Positions 1 through 5,980 of a stretch of DNA of 8,344 bases are shown here, piece after piece. Below the pieces are notes generated by a model. That model worked only from the letters and a program-made list of their open reading frames with translations. It searched no databases and was not told the origin of the DNA. Location: NCBI GenBank assembly GCA_028289725.1, contig JANQOH010000323.1, forward strand, positions 1-8,344, written 5' to 3'. The position numbers were made by a program, and so were the translations under genes. Source of the DNA: Alphaproteobacteria bacterium. Its GTDB lineage: Bacteria > Pseudomonadota > Alphaproteobacteria > UBA7887. Every line of letters begins with the position of its first letter. Position 1 is the stretch's first letter.

Positions 1-481
1 TCATGGCGGCGCGCGACGCTGCACCGGACACCATGAGCGCCGCGATCACGGCGGTGGGATCGGTCATTGCGGCGACCGCGCCCACGCGTGCCGCCAGCAA
101 CAAGACCAAGGCGATCACACCGAACGCGCCGATGCGGCTATCGCGCATGATCGAGAGCTTCTCCGATGCGTCCTTGCCGCCGCCGAACCCGTCCGCCGTG
201 TCCGCCAGACCGTCCTCGTGCAACGCGCCGGTCACGACAATTTGCGCAGCCACTGCAAGAACCGCGGCCAGCCACCCATCAAGACCAAACCAACTGGCAA
301 TGCCGTACACCACGCCGGCCACCAGCCCGACACCGAGGCCGATTAAAGGAAACGCCCAAGTGGCGGCGCCCAACGTGGGCGGCTCATTTTTGGTCGGCCG
401 AATCGGCAGTCGGGTCAAGAAGATGGCGGCGATGCGCGCTTCATCGCGCCAGTTCCGCCGCGCCATATCGCCGTCTCGCAT
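1..481 (-). CDS. cobS: Adenosylcobinamide-GDP ribazoletransferase (cobalamin synthase), N-terminal part, cut by window edge
   Basis: CobS is a polytopic inner-membrane enzyme. It joins adenosylcobinamide-GDP to alpha-ribazole (or its 5'-phosphate), the final condensation of the nucleotide-loop pathway. Translating the minus strand from 481 gives 160 residues with no stop before the window edge; the family is about 250 residues, so the C-terminus is missing. Seen: a hydrophilic start, the segment RDEARIAAIFLTRLPI (12-27), hydrophobic helices at about 40-63 and 68-86, then the family's acidic signature GALHEDGLADTADGFGGG (85-102) with Asp/Glu/His residues expected to bind Mg2+, MRDSRIGAFG (112-121) and another helix (121-138). 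ATG 481 is chosen over the in-frame ATG at 466 because GGAG lies 10 bases upstream of it. It is divergent from cobT with 75 bases between them, fitting shared control. The family call is secure; the exact start is less so. Confidence 0.95.
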   Translation of the reverse strand, partial: MRDGDMARRNWRDEARIAAIFLTRLPIRPTKNEPPTLGAATWAFPLIGLGVGLVAGVVYGIASWFGLDGWLAAVLAVAAQIVVTGALHEDGLADTADGFGGGKDASEKLSIMRDSRIGAFGVIALVLLLAARVGAVAAMTDPTAVIAALMVSGAASRAAM

Positions 482-556
482 TCCGTTCCCGCTCCGTTTG
501 CGATAGATGATCTGGCGAGCGGCCATTTCGGCCGCCGCGTCACACGGAGATCCAAA
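482..556. promoter_or_regulatory. Divergent cobS/cobT intergenic region
   Basis: The 75 bases between the two divergent cob genes must hold promoters or 5' leaders for both. Visible: GGAG at 546-549, seven bases before the cobT TTG start, and GGAG on the minus strand before the cobS ATG. I find no cobalamin-riboswitch consensus, and the space is too short for a full one (normally near 200 nt) in either direction without running into the opposite gene. No convincing -35/-10 pair stands out. Confidence 0.4.
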
Positions 557-1561
557 TTGGACTTTAGCACGATACGCGGTGCGCTCGCTGCGCTTGGCGG
601 ACCGGATCAATCGGCCATGGACAAGGCACGCGCGCGCGAAGCCCAGCTCACCAAACCGGCGGGTTCCTTGGCGCGGTTGGAGGAACTCGCAGCCTGGGCC
701 GCTGGCTGGCAAGGCGCACACCCGCCAAAGGCGGAGCGCATCCAAGCGCTAGTCTTCGCCGGCAACCACGGCATCGCCGCGCGCGGCGTTTCCGCGTTCC
801 CGGCCGAAGTTACAGTCCAAATGGTGGCGAATTTCGAAGCCGGTGGCGCGGCGATCAATCAGCTTTGCCAATCGGCGGGCGCCGATCTGGGCGTTCACGC
901 GCTCGATCTCGAAAACCCGACTGCTGACTTCACAGTCGAGCCCGCCATGAGCGAAGCGGAATGCGCTGCCGCGTTCGAACTGGGCCGCGATCGCGTCGCG
1001 GACGATGCCGATTTGCTGTGCCTGGGAGAAATGGGGATTGCCAACACCACATCCGCCGCCGCGTTGGCTTGCGCGCTGTTTGGCGGCGATCCAGCGGATT
1101 GGATCGGGCGCGGCACCGGGGTCGACGATGCAGGTCTAACGCGTAAGGTCGAGACGGTCACGGCCGGTCTCGCGAAACACGCCGCCGCATTAGATGATCC
1201 GCTCGTTGCTCTGTGCTGTCTTGGCGGCCGCGAGCTGGCCGCGATGGCGGGCGCGATCTTGGGCGCTCGGGAGAAGCGCGTACCCGTACTACTTGATGGC
1301 TTCATTTGCTGCGCCGCCGCCGCGGTGCTTCAAGCCGCGCAGTCCGGCGCTCTCGATCACTGCGTCGCCGCGCATCGCTCAGCGGAACCAGGTCACAGCC
1401 GATTGCTGGCCGCGCTCGGCATGACGCCGTTGCTGGATCTCGGATTGCGTTTGGGCGAGGGGTCGGGCGCCGCGTTAGCCGCACATATTGTCAAGGCGGC
1501 GATCGCAACACATGTCGGCATGGCGACGTTTGCCGAGGCCGGCGTTAGCGAGAAATCATAA
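557..1561 (+). CDS. cobT: Nicotinate-nucleotide--dimethylbenzimidazole phosphoribosyltransferase
   Basis: CobT is a cytosolic enzyme. It transfers ribose-5-phosphate from nicotinate mononucleotide to 5,6-dimethylbenzimidazole, making alpha-ribazole phosphate, the lower ligand of cobalamin. The protein has 334 residues, close to the usual 335-360. Recognisable blocks in order: LTKPAGSLARLEELA (31-45), AGNHGIAARGVSAFPAEVT (68-86), GEMGIANTT (157-165), LLDGFI (245-250) and RLGEGSGAALA (298-308). Glu158 and Glu301 align with Glu174 and Glu317 of Salmonella CobT, the latter being its catalytic base, so the enzyme looks active. The start is TTG, supported by GGAG seven bases upstream and by alignment of the N-terminus (IRGALAALGGPD). 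The next ATG (617) would remove conserved sequence. It is divergent from cobS, with the cupin gene 85 bases downstream on the same strand. Confidence 0.96.
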   Translation: MDFSTIRGALAALGGPDQSAMDKARAREAQLTKPAGSLARLEELAAWAAGWQGAHPPKAERIQALVFAGNHGIAARGVSAFPAEVTVQMVANFEAGGAAINQLCQSAGADLGVHALDLENPTADFTVEPAMSEAECAAAFELGRDRVADDADLLCLGEMGIANTTSAAALACALFGGDPADWIGRGTGVDDAGLTRKVETVTAGLAKHAAALDDPLVALCCLGGRELAAMAGAILGAREKRVPVLLDGFICCAAAAVLQAAQSGALDHCVAAHRSAEPGHSRLLAALGMTPLLDLGLRLGEGSGAALAAHIVKAAIATHVGMATFAEAGVSEKS

Positions 1562-1608
1562 ACCCGAGTTTGTCCACGGCCGCTCTTGCGGGCGGGTGGA
1601 TGACGGGT
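1562..1608 (+). other. Multi-stem imperfect hairpin after cobT
   Basis: Directly after the cobT stop, three nested complementary pairs can form: ACCCG (1562-1566) with CGGGT (1604-1608), TCCAC (1573-1577) with GTGGA (1596-1600), and CCGC (1580-1583) with GCGG (1588-1591) around a TCTT loop. No T-run follows, so this is not a standard intrinsic terminator. It may act as an mRNA-stabilising or partial-termination element between cobT and the cupin gene. It could be chance in GC-rich DNA. Confidence 0.3.
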
Positions 1609-1646
1609 CAGGATCAGTCCAAATAGAACGCCAAAGGAGGCGGCAC

Positions 1647-2168
1647 ATGGCAGAGAACGAACCGGGCGCTGTGGTCGTGCGCCAGCCTGATGAGGGTGAA
1701 AGTTTTTGGCAGCCGGTTCCGGCCAATGGCTATTCCGAGGTGCGTGTGTCAAAACGCGATTCGGAGAAGATCCAGGGATTTTCCTCAGGCATTCAGGTCA
1801 TCGCGCCGGGCTGTTACGTGCGTGAGCACCAGCATGGCAGCGAACAAGAGCTCCTGTTTTTCTTCGAAGGCACCGGAAAAGCGGTGGTCAATGGCGTGGA
1901 GCACCCGATTCAACCGGGCACGACGGTCTATGTCGGGCCATGGAACAAGCACACATTCATCAATGACGGTTCGGTCGATCTCAAAATGATGTGGGTATTG
2001 ATGCCAGGCGGGCTGGAGGATTTTTTTCAGGCGATCGGCCGTCCGCGCCAAGCCGGCGAAACCGCGCCCGAGCCTTTCGCGCGTCCGGAGAACGTCGAGG
2101 AAATCGAGCGTCAAACGGTGTTCGCCGCACTCGACGGCGGACCGGTCAAAGAGACCACGCAGGATTGA
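1647..2168 (+). CDS. Single-domain cupin protein, function unknown
   Basis: A 173-residue soluble protein with one complete cupin beta-barrel. Cupin motif 1 is at 55-77, with metal-ligand candidates His61, His63 and Glu67 or Glu68. Motif 2 is at 83-106 (NGVEHPIQPG ... GPWNKHTFIN), with His102 as fourth ligand. The full ligand set suggests a bound metal such as Fe, Mn or Ni. A C-terminal tail from about 120 begins GGLEDFF and ends in a charged segment. The start is certain: AAGGAGG (1634-1640) sits six bases before the ATG, the best ribosome binding site in the window. It lies 85 bases after cobT on the same strand and may be co-transcribed, but a link to B12 is only positional. Small cupins may be dioxygenases, isomerases or ligand sensors; the sequence does not choose among them. 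Confidence 0.85.
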   Translation: MAENEPGAVVVRQPDEGESFWQPVPANGYSEVRVSKRDSEKIQGFSSGIQVIAPGCYVREHQHGSEQELLFFFEGTGKAVVNGVEHPIQPGTTVYVGPWNKHTFINDGSVDLKMMWVLMPGGLEDFFQAIGRPRQAGETAPEPFARPENVEEIERQTVFAALDGGPVKETTQD

Positions 2169-2171
2169 GGG

Positions 2172-2199
2172 GAGCGGGACGCGTTTGGTGCGGCCGCTC
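2172..2199. terminator. Weak candidate hairpin between convergent genes
   Basis: GAGCGG (2172-2177) and CCGCTC (2194-2199) are perfect complements around a 16-base loop, just after the cupin stop and before the convergent cytochrome gene ends at 2264. No poly-T follows on either strand, so termination is uncertain. The rest of 2169-2263 shows nothing else I can name. Confidence 0.25.
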
Positions 2200-2263
2200 T
2201 CAGAAAATCGCCGGCATACACTTCAAAAGGTGGCTGGCTAAGTAACGTTTCGCTCGGCCGGTT

Positions 2264-2602
2264 CTATGGCTTCGCCAATCGATTGAGATACGCGATCAAG
2301 TCGTCGATTTGATCGGGGCCAAGCTCGAATGACGGCATCTCGACCGGGCCATGTCCGACCATAATGCCTTCCGCGAACGCTTCGCGAAGATGGTCAGGCG
2401 GCCACTGTCGGGCAATGTTTCGGAAACCCGGTGCATCGGCGACTGGGCTTGGGCCCACGTCCGCGATGTCGTGACATCGCGAACAAAGATTTTCCGCAAT
2501 TTGTGCGCCGGCCGCTTCCGAGCCGCCGCCTGATGCGTAGCTCGTGGTGGCGCCGATCGTTATTGCCAAGACGGTAATGGTAGTGAACCCAAATTTCGGC
2601 AC
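2264..2602 (-). CDS. Small secreted monoheme cytochrome c
   Basis: A 112-residue protein with a hydrophobic signal peptide (about 3-20) and a probable cleavage after Ala23 (TTSYA), so it acts in the periplasm. The heme attachment motif is CSRCH (40-44), and the sixth ligand is probably Met89 in the conserved MPSF context. The C-terminus DQIDDLIAYLNRL (97-109) is the typical final helix of class I cytochromes c, and the length fits the family. It therefore probably carries single electrons between periplasmic or membrane partners that are not identifiable here. I chose the GTG at 2602 because GGGA lies about nine bases upstream. A TTG at 2608 is too close to that site but would add only two residues. 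It lies 50 bases downstream of the two-pass membrane protein on the same strand and may be the last gene of that operon. Confidence 0.85.
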   Translation of the reverse strand: MPKFGFTTITVLAITIGATTSYASGGGSEAAGAQIAENLCSRCHDIADVGPSPVADAPGFRNIARQWPPDHLREAFAEGIMVGHGPVEMPSFELGPDQIDDLIAYLNRLAKP

Positions 2603-2652
2603 GTGCAAATTTCCCGCTGTCCGCCAATCACCGCTTGGCCGCGCGCCTAATA

Positions 2653-3234
2653 TTACGAGCGTTCCTCTGAGTCGCCCTGACCGAAGTTAATGACGGGGTC
2701 TTGTTCGGTGGTTGGCTTGGCGGGCGGCGTCGGCTGCGGCAATGCGTAAATTGTCGGCGGCTGGCGGTCCTCGAGACTGAGTTCGAAATCGAGGCGGACG
2801 TCGGCTTCGTTTTCCGCGACCATTGCGGTCTCGCCGGTCATGCCCTCGCGGAATTCCACGACGGTTTCGCCACCTTCGGCTTCGACGGTTTGTTCCGCTT
2901 TCTCTATCTGCTCGGCGGTTTCTTCGCTCCAAGGCAGGCGATAGGCGCGTGGCTTCTCTTCGTCCGGCCAGCGGACCCATAGGAAGATCGCTTCGCCTTC
3001 GATCCAACTGTGCGAAAGGAGGGTGGTCTCGCCCTCACGCCATTCCAAATAGTGCGGCTTCGGGCCGGTCATCAGGGTCATCATGATCCAACCGCCGAGG
3101 CCCAGCGCGACCGGCAAGATGGCAACCAAGACCAGCCTTCTTCCCCAATGGATGGGGGCACCGATCGCCGAAAATGCGAGCGCCGCCGTCGCGACGACCC
3201 AGCCAACAAAGGCCGCGCTGATCAGCCCTTCCAC
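2653..3234 (-). CDS. Two-pass membrane protein with acidic, proline-rich tail; third gene of the ExbB-like operon
   Basis: I do not recognise a named family. The 193-residue protein has two hydrophobic helices near the N-terminus (about 5-26 and 34-56). Next comes an aromatic-rich stretch (62-103, LEWREGETTLLSHSW ... IFLWVRWP ... YRLPW), then a Glu-rich segment likely to be helical (104-135), and an acidic tail with a proline-rich stretch (159-180). The start is GTG, overlapping the end of the upstream gene by 13 bases; no in-frame ATG occurs before the second helix. That overlap implies translational coupling with the ExbD-like gene, hence a shared complex at the inner membrane. The proline-rich acidic tail could be an extended reach or docking arm, but that is inference. 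Whether the soluble part faces cytoplasm or periplasm is unclear. Confidence 0.75.
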   Translation of the reverse strand: MEGLISAAFVGWVVATAALAFSAIGAPIHWGRRLVLVAILPVALGLGGWIMMTLMTGPKPHYLEWREGETTLLSHSWIEGEAIFLWVRWPDEEKPRAYRLPWSEETAEQIEKAEQTVEAEGGETVVEFREGMTGETAMVAENEADVRLDFELSLEDRQPPTIYALPQPTPPAKPTTEQDPVINFGQGDSEERS

Positions 3235-3824
3235 GCCCGAATCGCCTTGAAGCGTTCATTGATCGAGCCGGAGACCAGATTTCCCTCCTCGCTCAATTTG
3301 AACCGAAAGACGGTTTTTTCGTCACCGACGCGTTCCATCGTCAGGGTACGGTCGACGATGATACGGGGTGTTGCCATGCTATTTTTTTTGACGCTAACCC
3401 AAGCGTGCACGGGCACCTTCGCACGTCCACGCTGACCGGTATGGTCGGCGTAGTAGTGCAAATTGACAATATACTCGCCGGCGAGCACGCCGCGGCTATA
3501 AGTGATTTCGTGATTGATATTCGAGATATCCTGACGCGCGCCGACATCGTCGCGCAATAGATTCAGCACCGCGTTGCCTTTGTTCGAATAACCGACGGAC
3601 CGGTCCTTCGGGGCCTGGACCCACAGGTCGATATCGGCGTCGAGATGGTTCGGCCATTCGATTTCGACGATGACGTTGCCGGGCGGCTCGCTCTGCGCTT
3701 CCTGCGTCGGTGGGTTGAAGTATTGCAGCAGGATCATGATGATCAGCATCAAGCCGAGCAGCGAAAGCAGAATGGCGTCCCGAAAAACCGTGCCGCTCGC
3801 TTCCTCGCGCTCGACGTCTAACAT
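3222..3824 (-). CDS. ExbD/TolR-like single-pass membrane protein with DUF2135/YfaP-like periplasmic domain
   Basis: A 200-residue protein built like ExbD/TolR: a short cytoplasmic N-terminus, one transmembrane helix (about 15-34) and a periplasmic domain. Asp16 in VFRDAILLSLLGLML sits at the membrane edge much as the proton-carrying Asp25 of ExbD does in PFIDVMLVLLIIF, so it is a candidate protonation site. The periplasmic part (50-146) is not the ExbD fold. Its Asp-rich DADIDLWVQAP (62-72), GYSN (78-81), LLRDD (89-93) and GEYIVNLHYY (116-125) resemble the DUF2135/YfaP-type beta sandwich, with acidic residues that could bind a cation. ATG 3824 overlaps the stop of the ExbB-like gene by seven bases, and GGATGG lies upstream; a GTG at 3839 would add five residues. 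The gene overlaps the next by 13 bases. Family resemblance is from memory and needs a profile search. Confidence 0.8.
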   Translation of the reverse strand: MLDVEREEASGTVFRDAILLSLLGLMLIIMILLQYFNPPTQEAQSEPPGNVIVEIEWPNHLDADIDLWVQAPKDRSVGYSNKGNAVLNLLRDDVGARQDISNINHEITYSRGVLAGEYIVNLHYYADHTGQRGRAKVPVHAWVSVKKNSMATPRIIVDRTLTMERVGDEKTVFRFKLSEEGNLVSGSINERFKAIRAWKG

Positions 3825-4531
3825 GGCTCGCCCATCCACGCGGCCGTCGCGGCGTGTTCGAGAATTTTGTAACAGCCGTAGAGCCAGATATGCGCGATCG
3901 CGCCGACCAAGGTCGTGTAAAGCGCGACGCCCATGCCGTCGACCACCTGGCTGATCATGCCGGCCGCCATTTCAGTGTCGCCGATCATGCCCGGTTCGAT
4001 ACCGGCGAAGGCGATGACAAAGCCGAGCACGGTCCCAATCAGGCCAAGCAACACCAAGTTGTTTGCGATGTGACGCACCATGCCGATTCGCATCAGCAAG
4101 ACGGTCCGCCGCGGTTCCGACAGCGCCGGGTGCTTGAGGCCCGAAACGAAACGACGCAGGCCGATCATGCGCGTTGCGCACAGATAGAGGCCGATTAGCA
4201 AGGCAGCGGCGATCACCAGCGTCATGTACGACCGGTCCGCGACAACCACCATGCCCAGCCAACCTTTCAGCCAGGCGGCGGTCAGCAGCGCGCACGCTGC
4301 GATGTTGATGATCAGAAACCGCGAAAGGTGGATGTAAGATCGCGCCGCGACATCGGTTGACGGTGCCTCGGGCAGCCTTTCATCGGCCGTGTCGTGCACT
4401 TCGTGCCGCCGCATCGGCGAATCAGGTCGCCGTCGATCCCCGTCAACAGTCGATTGTTGCGTTTGCTCGTGTGTGTCGCCCGTTCCGGAACGGTCACGCT
4501 CCTGACCGAGCAACGTCGAGATGATTACCAT
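3818..4531 (-). CDS. MotA/TolQ/ExbB-type proton channel family protein
   Basis: A 237-residue inner-membrane protein. The N-terminal 60 or so residues are polar and low in complexity. Hydrophobic helices follow at about 70-88, 102-119, 156-176 and 199-219. Residues 145-225 carry the MotA/TolQ/ExbB signature: NNLVLLGLIGTVLGFV with Thr167, and GVALYTTLVGAIAHIW with Thr206/Thr207, matching the two Thr-bearing pore helices of ExbB. Proteins of this family form a proton-conducting stator ring with an ExbD-like partner, and the gene immediately downstream supplies a suitable candidate. The start at 4531 is supported by GAGG seven bases upstream; Met40 has no ribosome binding site. It is first gene of a tightly overlapping set. 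Nothing nearby encodes TonB, Tol-Pal, flagellar or OmpA-like proteins, so its output is unknown. Confidence 0.88.
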   Translation of the reverse strand: MVIISTLLGQERDRSGTGDTHEQTQQSTVDGDRRRPDSPMRRHEVHDTADERLPEAPSTDVAARSYIHLSRFLIINIAACALLTAAWLKGWLGMVVVADRSYMTLVIAAALLIGLYLCATRMIGLRRFVSGLKHPALSEPRRTVLLMRIGMVRHIANNLVLLGLIGTVLGFVIAFAGIEPGMIGDTEMAAGMISQVVDGMGVALYTTLVGAIAHIWLYGCYKILEHAATAAWMGEPC

Positions 4532-4678
4532 CGCGTTGCCTCACGGCCCATTTCCCCGCATGTGAGATAGATTGTTTCGGGTCCGTGCCCAGGGAAATCG
4601 CTTTGTGTGAAGGGCGGTCGCCGGCAAAAAGACCCGCCTGCCAACGGTTTCATAGGCGCAAATAAATTTCGCGCGTCG
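4532..4678 (-). promoter_or_regulatory. Upstream region of the ExbB-like operon
   Basis: The 147 bases between the cobU stop and the ExbB-like start must contain any dedicated promoter of the minus-strand operon. I see GAGG (plus-strand cctc, 4539-4542) as the ribosome binding site, but no strong -35/-10 pair; a weak TATCT-like -10 lies around 4563-4574. Read-through from cobU remains possible. Confidence 0.3.
4613..4638 (-). terminator. Candidate weak terminator after cobU
   Basis: On the minus strand GGCGGGTC (4638-4631) can pair with GACCGCC (4619-4613), with one bulged G and an 11-base loop that itself contains five T. It lies about 40 bases past the cobU stop. No T-tract follows the stem, so termination efficiency is doubtful. 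Confidence 0.3.
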
Positions 4679-5197
4679 CTATTTGAGCCTTTGGGCCAGG
4701 CCGGCCGTCACGAAGTCGACGCGATCCGCGATGGCGGCGAGATCTTGATGCATTGAGCCTGCGAGGTCCCGAAAGCGCCGGGCGAGCGCGTTGTCCGGCA
4801 CAATCCCCTGGCCGACTTCGTTGGACACCAGAACGATCGGTGCGGAGAGAGACGGCAAAATGTCCAACAGGGCGGCTATGTCTCGCTCAATGTTGCGGTC
4901 GGCCCCCATCAAATTGCCGAGCCAAAGGGTTAGGCAGTCGACGAGCACGACTTTTCCGGGCGTCGCCTCCCGCTGCAGCGCGTCCGCGAGGTCCAACGGT
5001 TCTTCGACCGTGCGCCATCGTTCGCCGCGACGCTCTTTGTGTTGGCGAATGCGTTCGGCCATTTCGTCGTCATGGGCTGCGCCCGTGGCCAGATAGATCG
5101 GGGTCGCATCCGTCGCCAAAACAAGCGCCTCGGCATGCTGGCTTTTTCCTGACCGCGCGCCGCCCAGGATCAACGTCATCGGCGGTAGTTCGCTCAT
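4679..5197 (-). CDS. cobU: Bifunctional adenosylcobinamide kinase / adenosylcobinamide-phosphate guanylyltransferase
   Basis: CobU (called CobP in the aerobic pathway) phosphorylates adenosylcobinamide and then transfers GMP onto it, giving the adenosylcobinamide-GDP that CobS consumes. The 172-residue protein is close to the usual 170-180. The P-loop is GGARSGKS (12-19). Then come LATGAAHDDEMAERIRQHKERRGERW (36-61), the region of the histidine guanylylated in Salmonella CobU (His53 is the best candidate here), a Walker-B-like VVLVDCLT (83-90), and the family signature SNEVGQGIVPDNALARRFRDLAG (125-147). I use ATG 5197. ATG 5179 would begin right at the P-loop strand, and ATG 5260 would add 21 atypical residues and abut the palindrome at 5264-5282. 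No start has a strong ribosome binding site. It is transcribed away from tetR and is separated by more than 3 kb from cobS/cobT. Confidence 0.94.
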   Translation of the reverse strand: MSELPPMTLILGGARSGKSQHAEALVLATDATPIYLATGAAHDDEMAERIRQHKERRGERWRTVEEPLDLADALQREATPGKVVLVDCLTLWLGNLMGADRNIERDIAALLDILPSLSAPIVLVSNEVGQGIVPDNALARRFRDLAGSMHQDLAAIADRVDFVTAGLAQRLK

Positions 5198-5201
5198 ATT
5201 T

Positions 5202-5231
5202 TTGCCCGAAATCGATGAAGGGGCGAATAGT
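5202..5231 (+). promoter_or_regulatory. Candidate tetR promoter
   Basis: TTGCCC (5202-5207) and AATAGT (5226-5231) are separated by 18 bases, each matching the sigma-70 hexamer at four of six positions. Transcription would begin near 5238, so the palindrome at 5264-5282 would lie in the early transcribed region, a fair place for autorepression. This is pattern matching only. Confidence 0.35.
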
Positions 5232-5237
5232 ACTGCA

Positions 5238-5254
5238 TTCGGGATGCGCCCGAA
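5238..5254 (+). repeat. Short perfect inverted repeat in the tetR leader
   Basis: TTCGGG (5238-5243) and CCCGAA (5249-5254) are perfect complements around the five-base spacer ATGCG, ten bases before the larger palindrome. It could be a small hairpin in the tetR leader or a separate protein site. It is only six base pairs, so chance is possible. Confidence 0.35.
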
Positions 5255-5262
5255 CGGCATTT

Positions 5263-5283
5263 CATGTAAGAGATATTTACATG
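5263..5283. promoter_or_regulatory. Palindromic operator O1, overlapping the tetR start codon
   Basis: A perfect seven-base inverted repeat, CATGTAA (5263-5269) and TTACATG (5277-5283), spaced by seven bases. The right arm contains the tetR ATG (5281-5283). Its core, ATGTAA-N7-TTACAT, recurs in front of the DUF2852 gene at 6005-6023 with the same spacing, and 17 of 20 aligned positions match (5264-5283 against 6005-6024). TetR-family proteins bind such palindromes and commonly repress themselves. The site also lies between cobU and tetR, so cobU could be affected. Binding by this particular regulator is inferred from position and recurrence. Confidence 0.75.
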
Positions 5284-5925
5284 AGGCGATCCAAACACGC
5301 TGGCGGACGGCGTGGATATCACCACGGAAATTTGACCGAAGCCTTGGTTCAAGCCGCCTTGGACCTGATACGCGAATATGGTCCGGCGGGATTTTCCTTT
5401 GCCGAGGTTACGCGCGCGGTGGGCGTAAGTCCGGCCGCGCCCTATCGGCATTTCCGCGACCGCGACGCGCTCATGGCGGACATCGCCCGGCGCGGCTTCG
5501 AACGGTTTGCGGAAAAGTTGTCCGACGCTTGGAATGACGGCCAACCGGATACCTTGTCGGCCTTTAAGGCCGTCGGCCAAGCCTATTTGGCCTTCGCCAA
5601 GACTGAACCCGCCTATTACGCGGCGATGTTCGAGGCGCGATTGCCGCCCGACGCGAATCGCGAACTGGCGCAAGCGAGCGACCAAGCGTTCGCCATCTTG
5701 CGTCGCGCTTCGGAAGCGCTGATCGCGGAATTGCCGCAAGAGAAGCGACCGCCGGCGTTGATGATGAGCCTGCACATCTGGGCGATGTCCCACGGCATCG
5801 CATCGCTGTTTGGCCGTGGCGACGACGCGCGGCGAAAAGTGCCGATGCCGCCCGAAGATCTGCTGGAAGCGGCCATTCTCGTGTACCTCGATGGTTTGGG
5901 CATCGGCGACGACCGGGAAGTTTGA
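5281..5925 (+). CDS. TetR/AcrR-family transcriptional regulator with WHG-type C-terminal domain
   Basis: A 214-residue cytosolic DNA-binding protein. A basic start and RGYHHGNLTEALVQAALDLI (11-30) form the first helix of a TetR domain. The helix-turn-helix spans about 38-58 (GFSFAEVTRAVGVSPAAPYRHF), with the typical YRHF recognition-helix end. The rest is a ligand-binding and dimerisation domain with the WHG signature, Trp167 and His171-Gly172 in IWAMSHGIASLF, near residue 165 as usual. An upstream extension of the reading frame to 4753 runs antisense through cobU and is not real. No Shine-Dalgarno is clear; the operator occupies its place. Two matching palindromes, one over its own start and one before the DUF2852 gene 107 bases downstream, imply autoregulation plus control of that gene. 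The inducer is unknown. Confidence 0.9.
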   Translation: MRRSKHAGGRRGYHHGNLTEALVQAALDLIREYGPAGFSFAEVTRAVGVSPAAPYRHFRDRDALMADIARRGFERFAEKLSDAWNDGQPDTLSAFKAVGQAYLAFAKTEPAYYAAMFEARLPPDANRELAQASDQAFAILRRASEALIAELPQEKRPPALMMSLHIWAMSHGIASLFGRGDDARRKVPMPPEDLLEAAILVYLDGLGIGDDREV

Positions 5926-5927
5926 GC

Positions 5928-5980
5928 CCGCTTTCGCCGCAAAAATTTCAAAATTTCTCGTATCTCCTTCTTGAAAGCGG
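5928..5980 (+). repeat. Inverted repeat downstream of tetR
   Basis: CCGCTTTC (5928-5935) and GAAAGCGG (5973-5980) are perfect eight-base complements, starting just after the tetR stop and separated by 37 bases that include a tandem AAATTTC repeat (5943-5957). The loop is too large for a standard terminator. The right arm overlaps the candidate -35 of the next gene. Confidence 0.3.

Noticed and set aside
3..506. Plus-strand open frame of 167 codons at the window start
   Set aside because: It runs antisense to cobS, whose translation gives clear family motifs. The plus-strand product is low-complexity Ala/Ser/Pro/Arg-rich sequence typical of a shadow frame.
2401..2407. GCCACTG, resembling a cobalamin-riboswitch box
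   Set aside because: It lies inside the cytochrome c coding region, the rest of the riboswitch consensus is absent, and the next plus-strand gene is far away. A second GCCACTG near 249 lies inside cobS.
4332..4337. ATGTAA near 4332 as a third TetR operator
   Set aside because: No TTACAT arm follows at the seven-base spacing, and the site is inside the ExbB-like coding region.
3818..4531. ZorA of a Zorya defence system
   Set aside because: The protein is short (237 residues) without the long ZorA tail. The partner has no OmpA/MotB-like domain, and no helicase or nuclease gene lies nearby.
4753..5280. Long N-terminal extension of the tetR reading frame
   Set aside because: The extension is antisense to cobU and unlike any TetR protein. 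The family N-terminus begins at the ATG at 5281.
5194..5793. Minus-strand 199-codon frame opposite tetR
   Set aside because: It is fully antisense to a recognised TetR gene and its product (Arg/Gln-rich) has no recognisable features.
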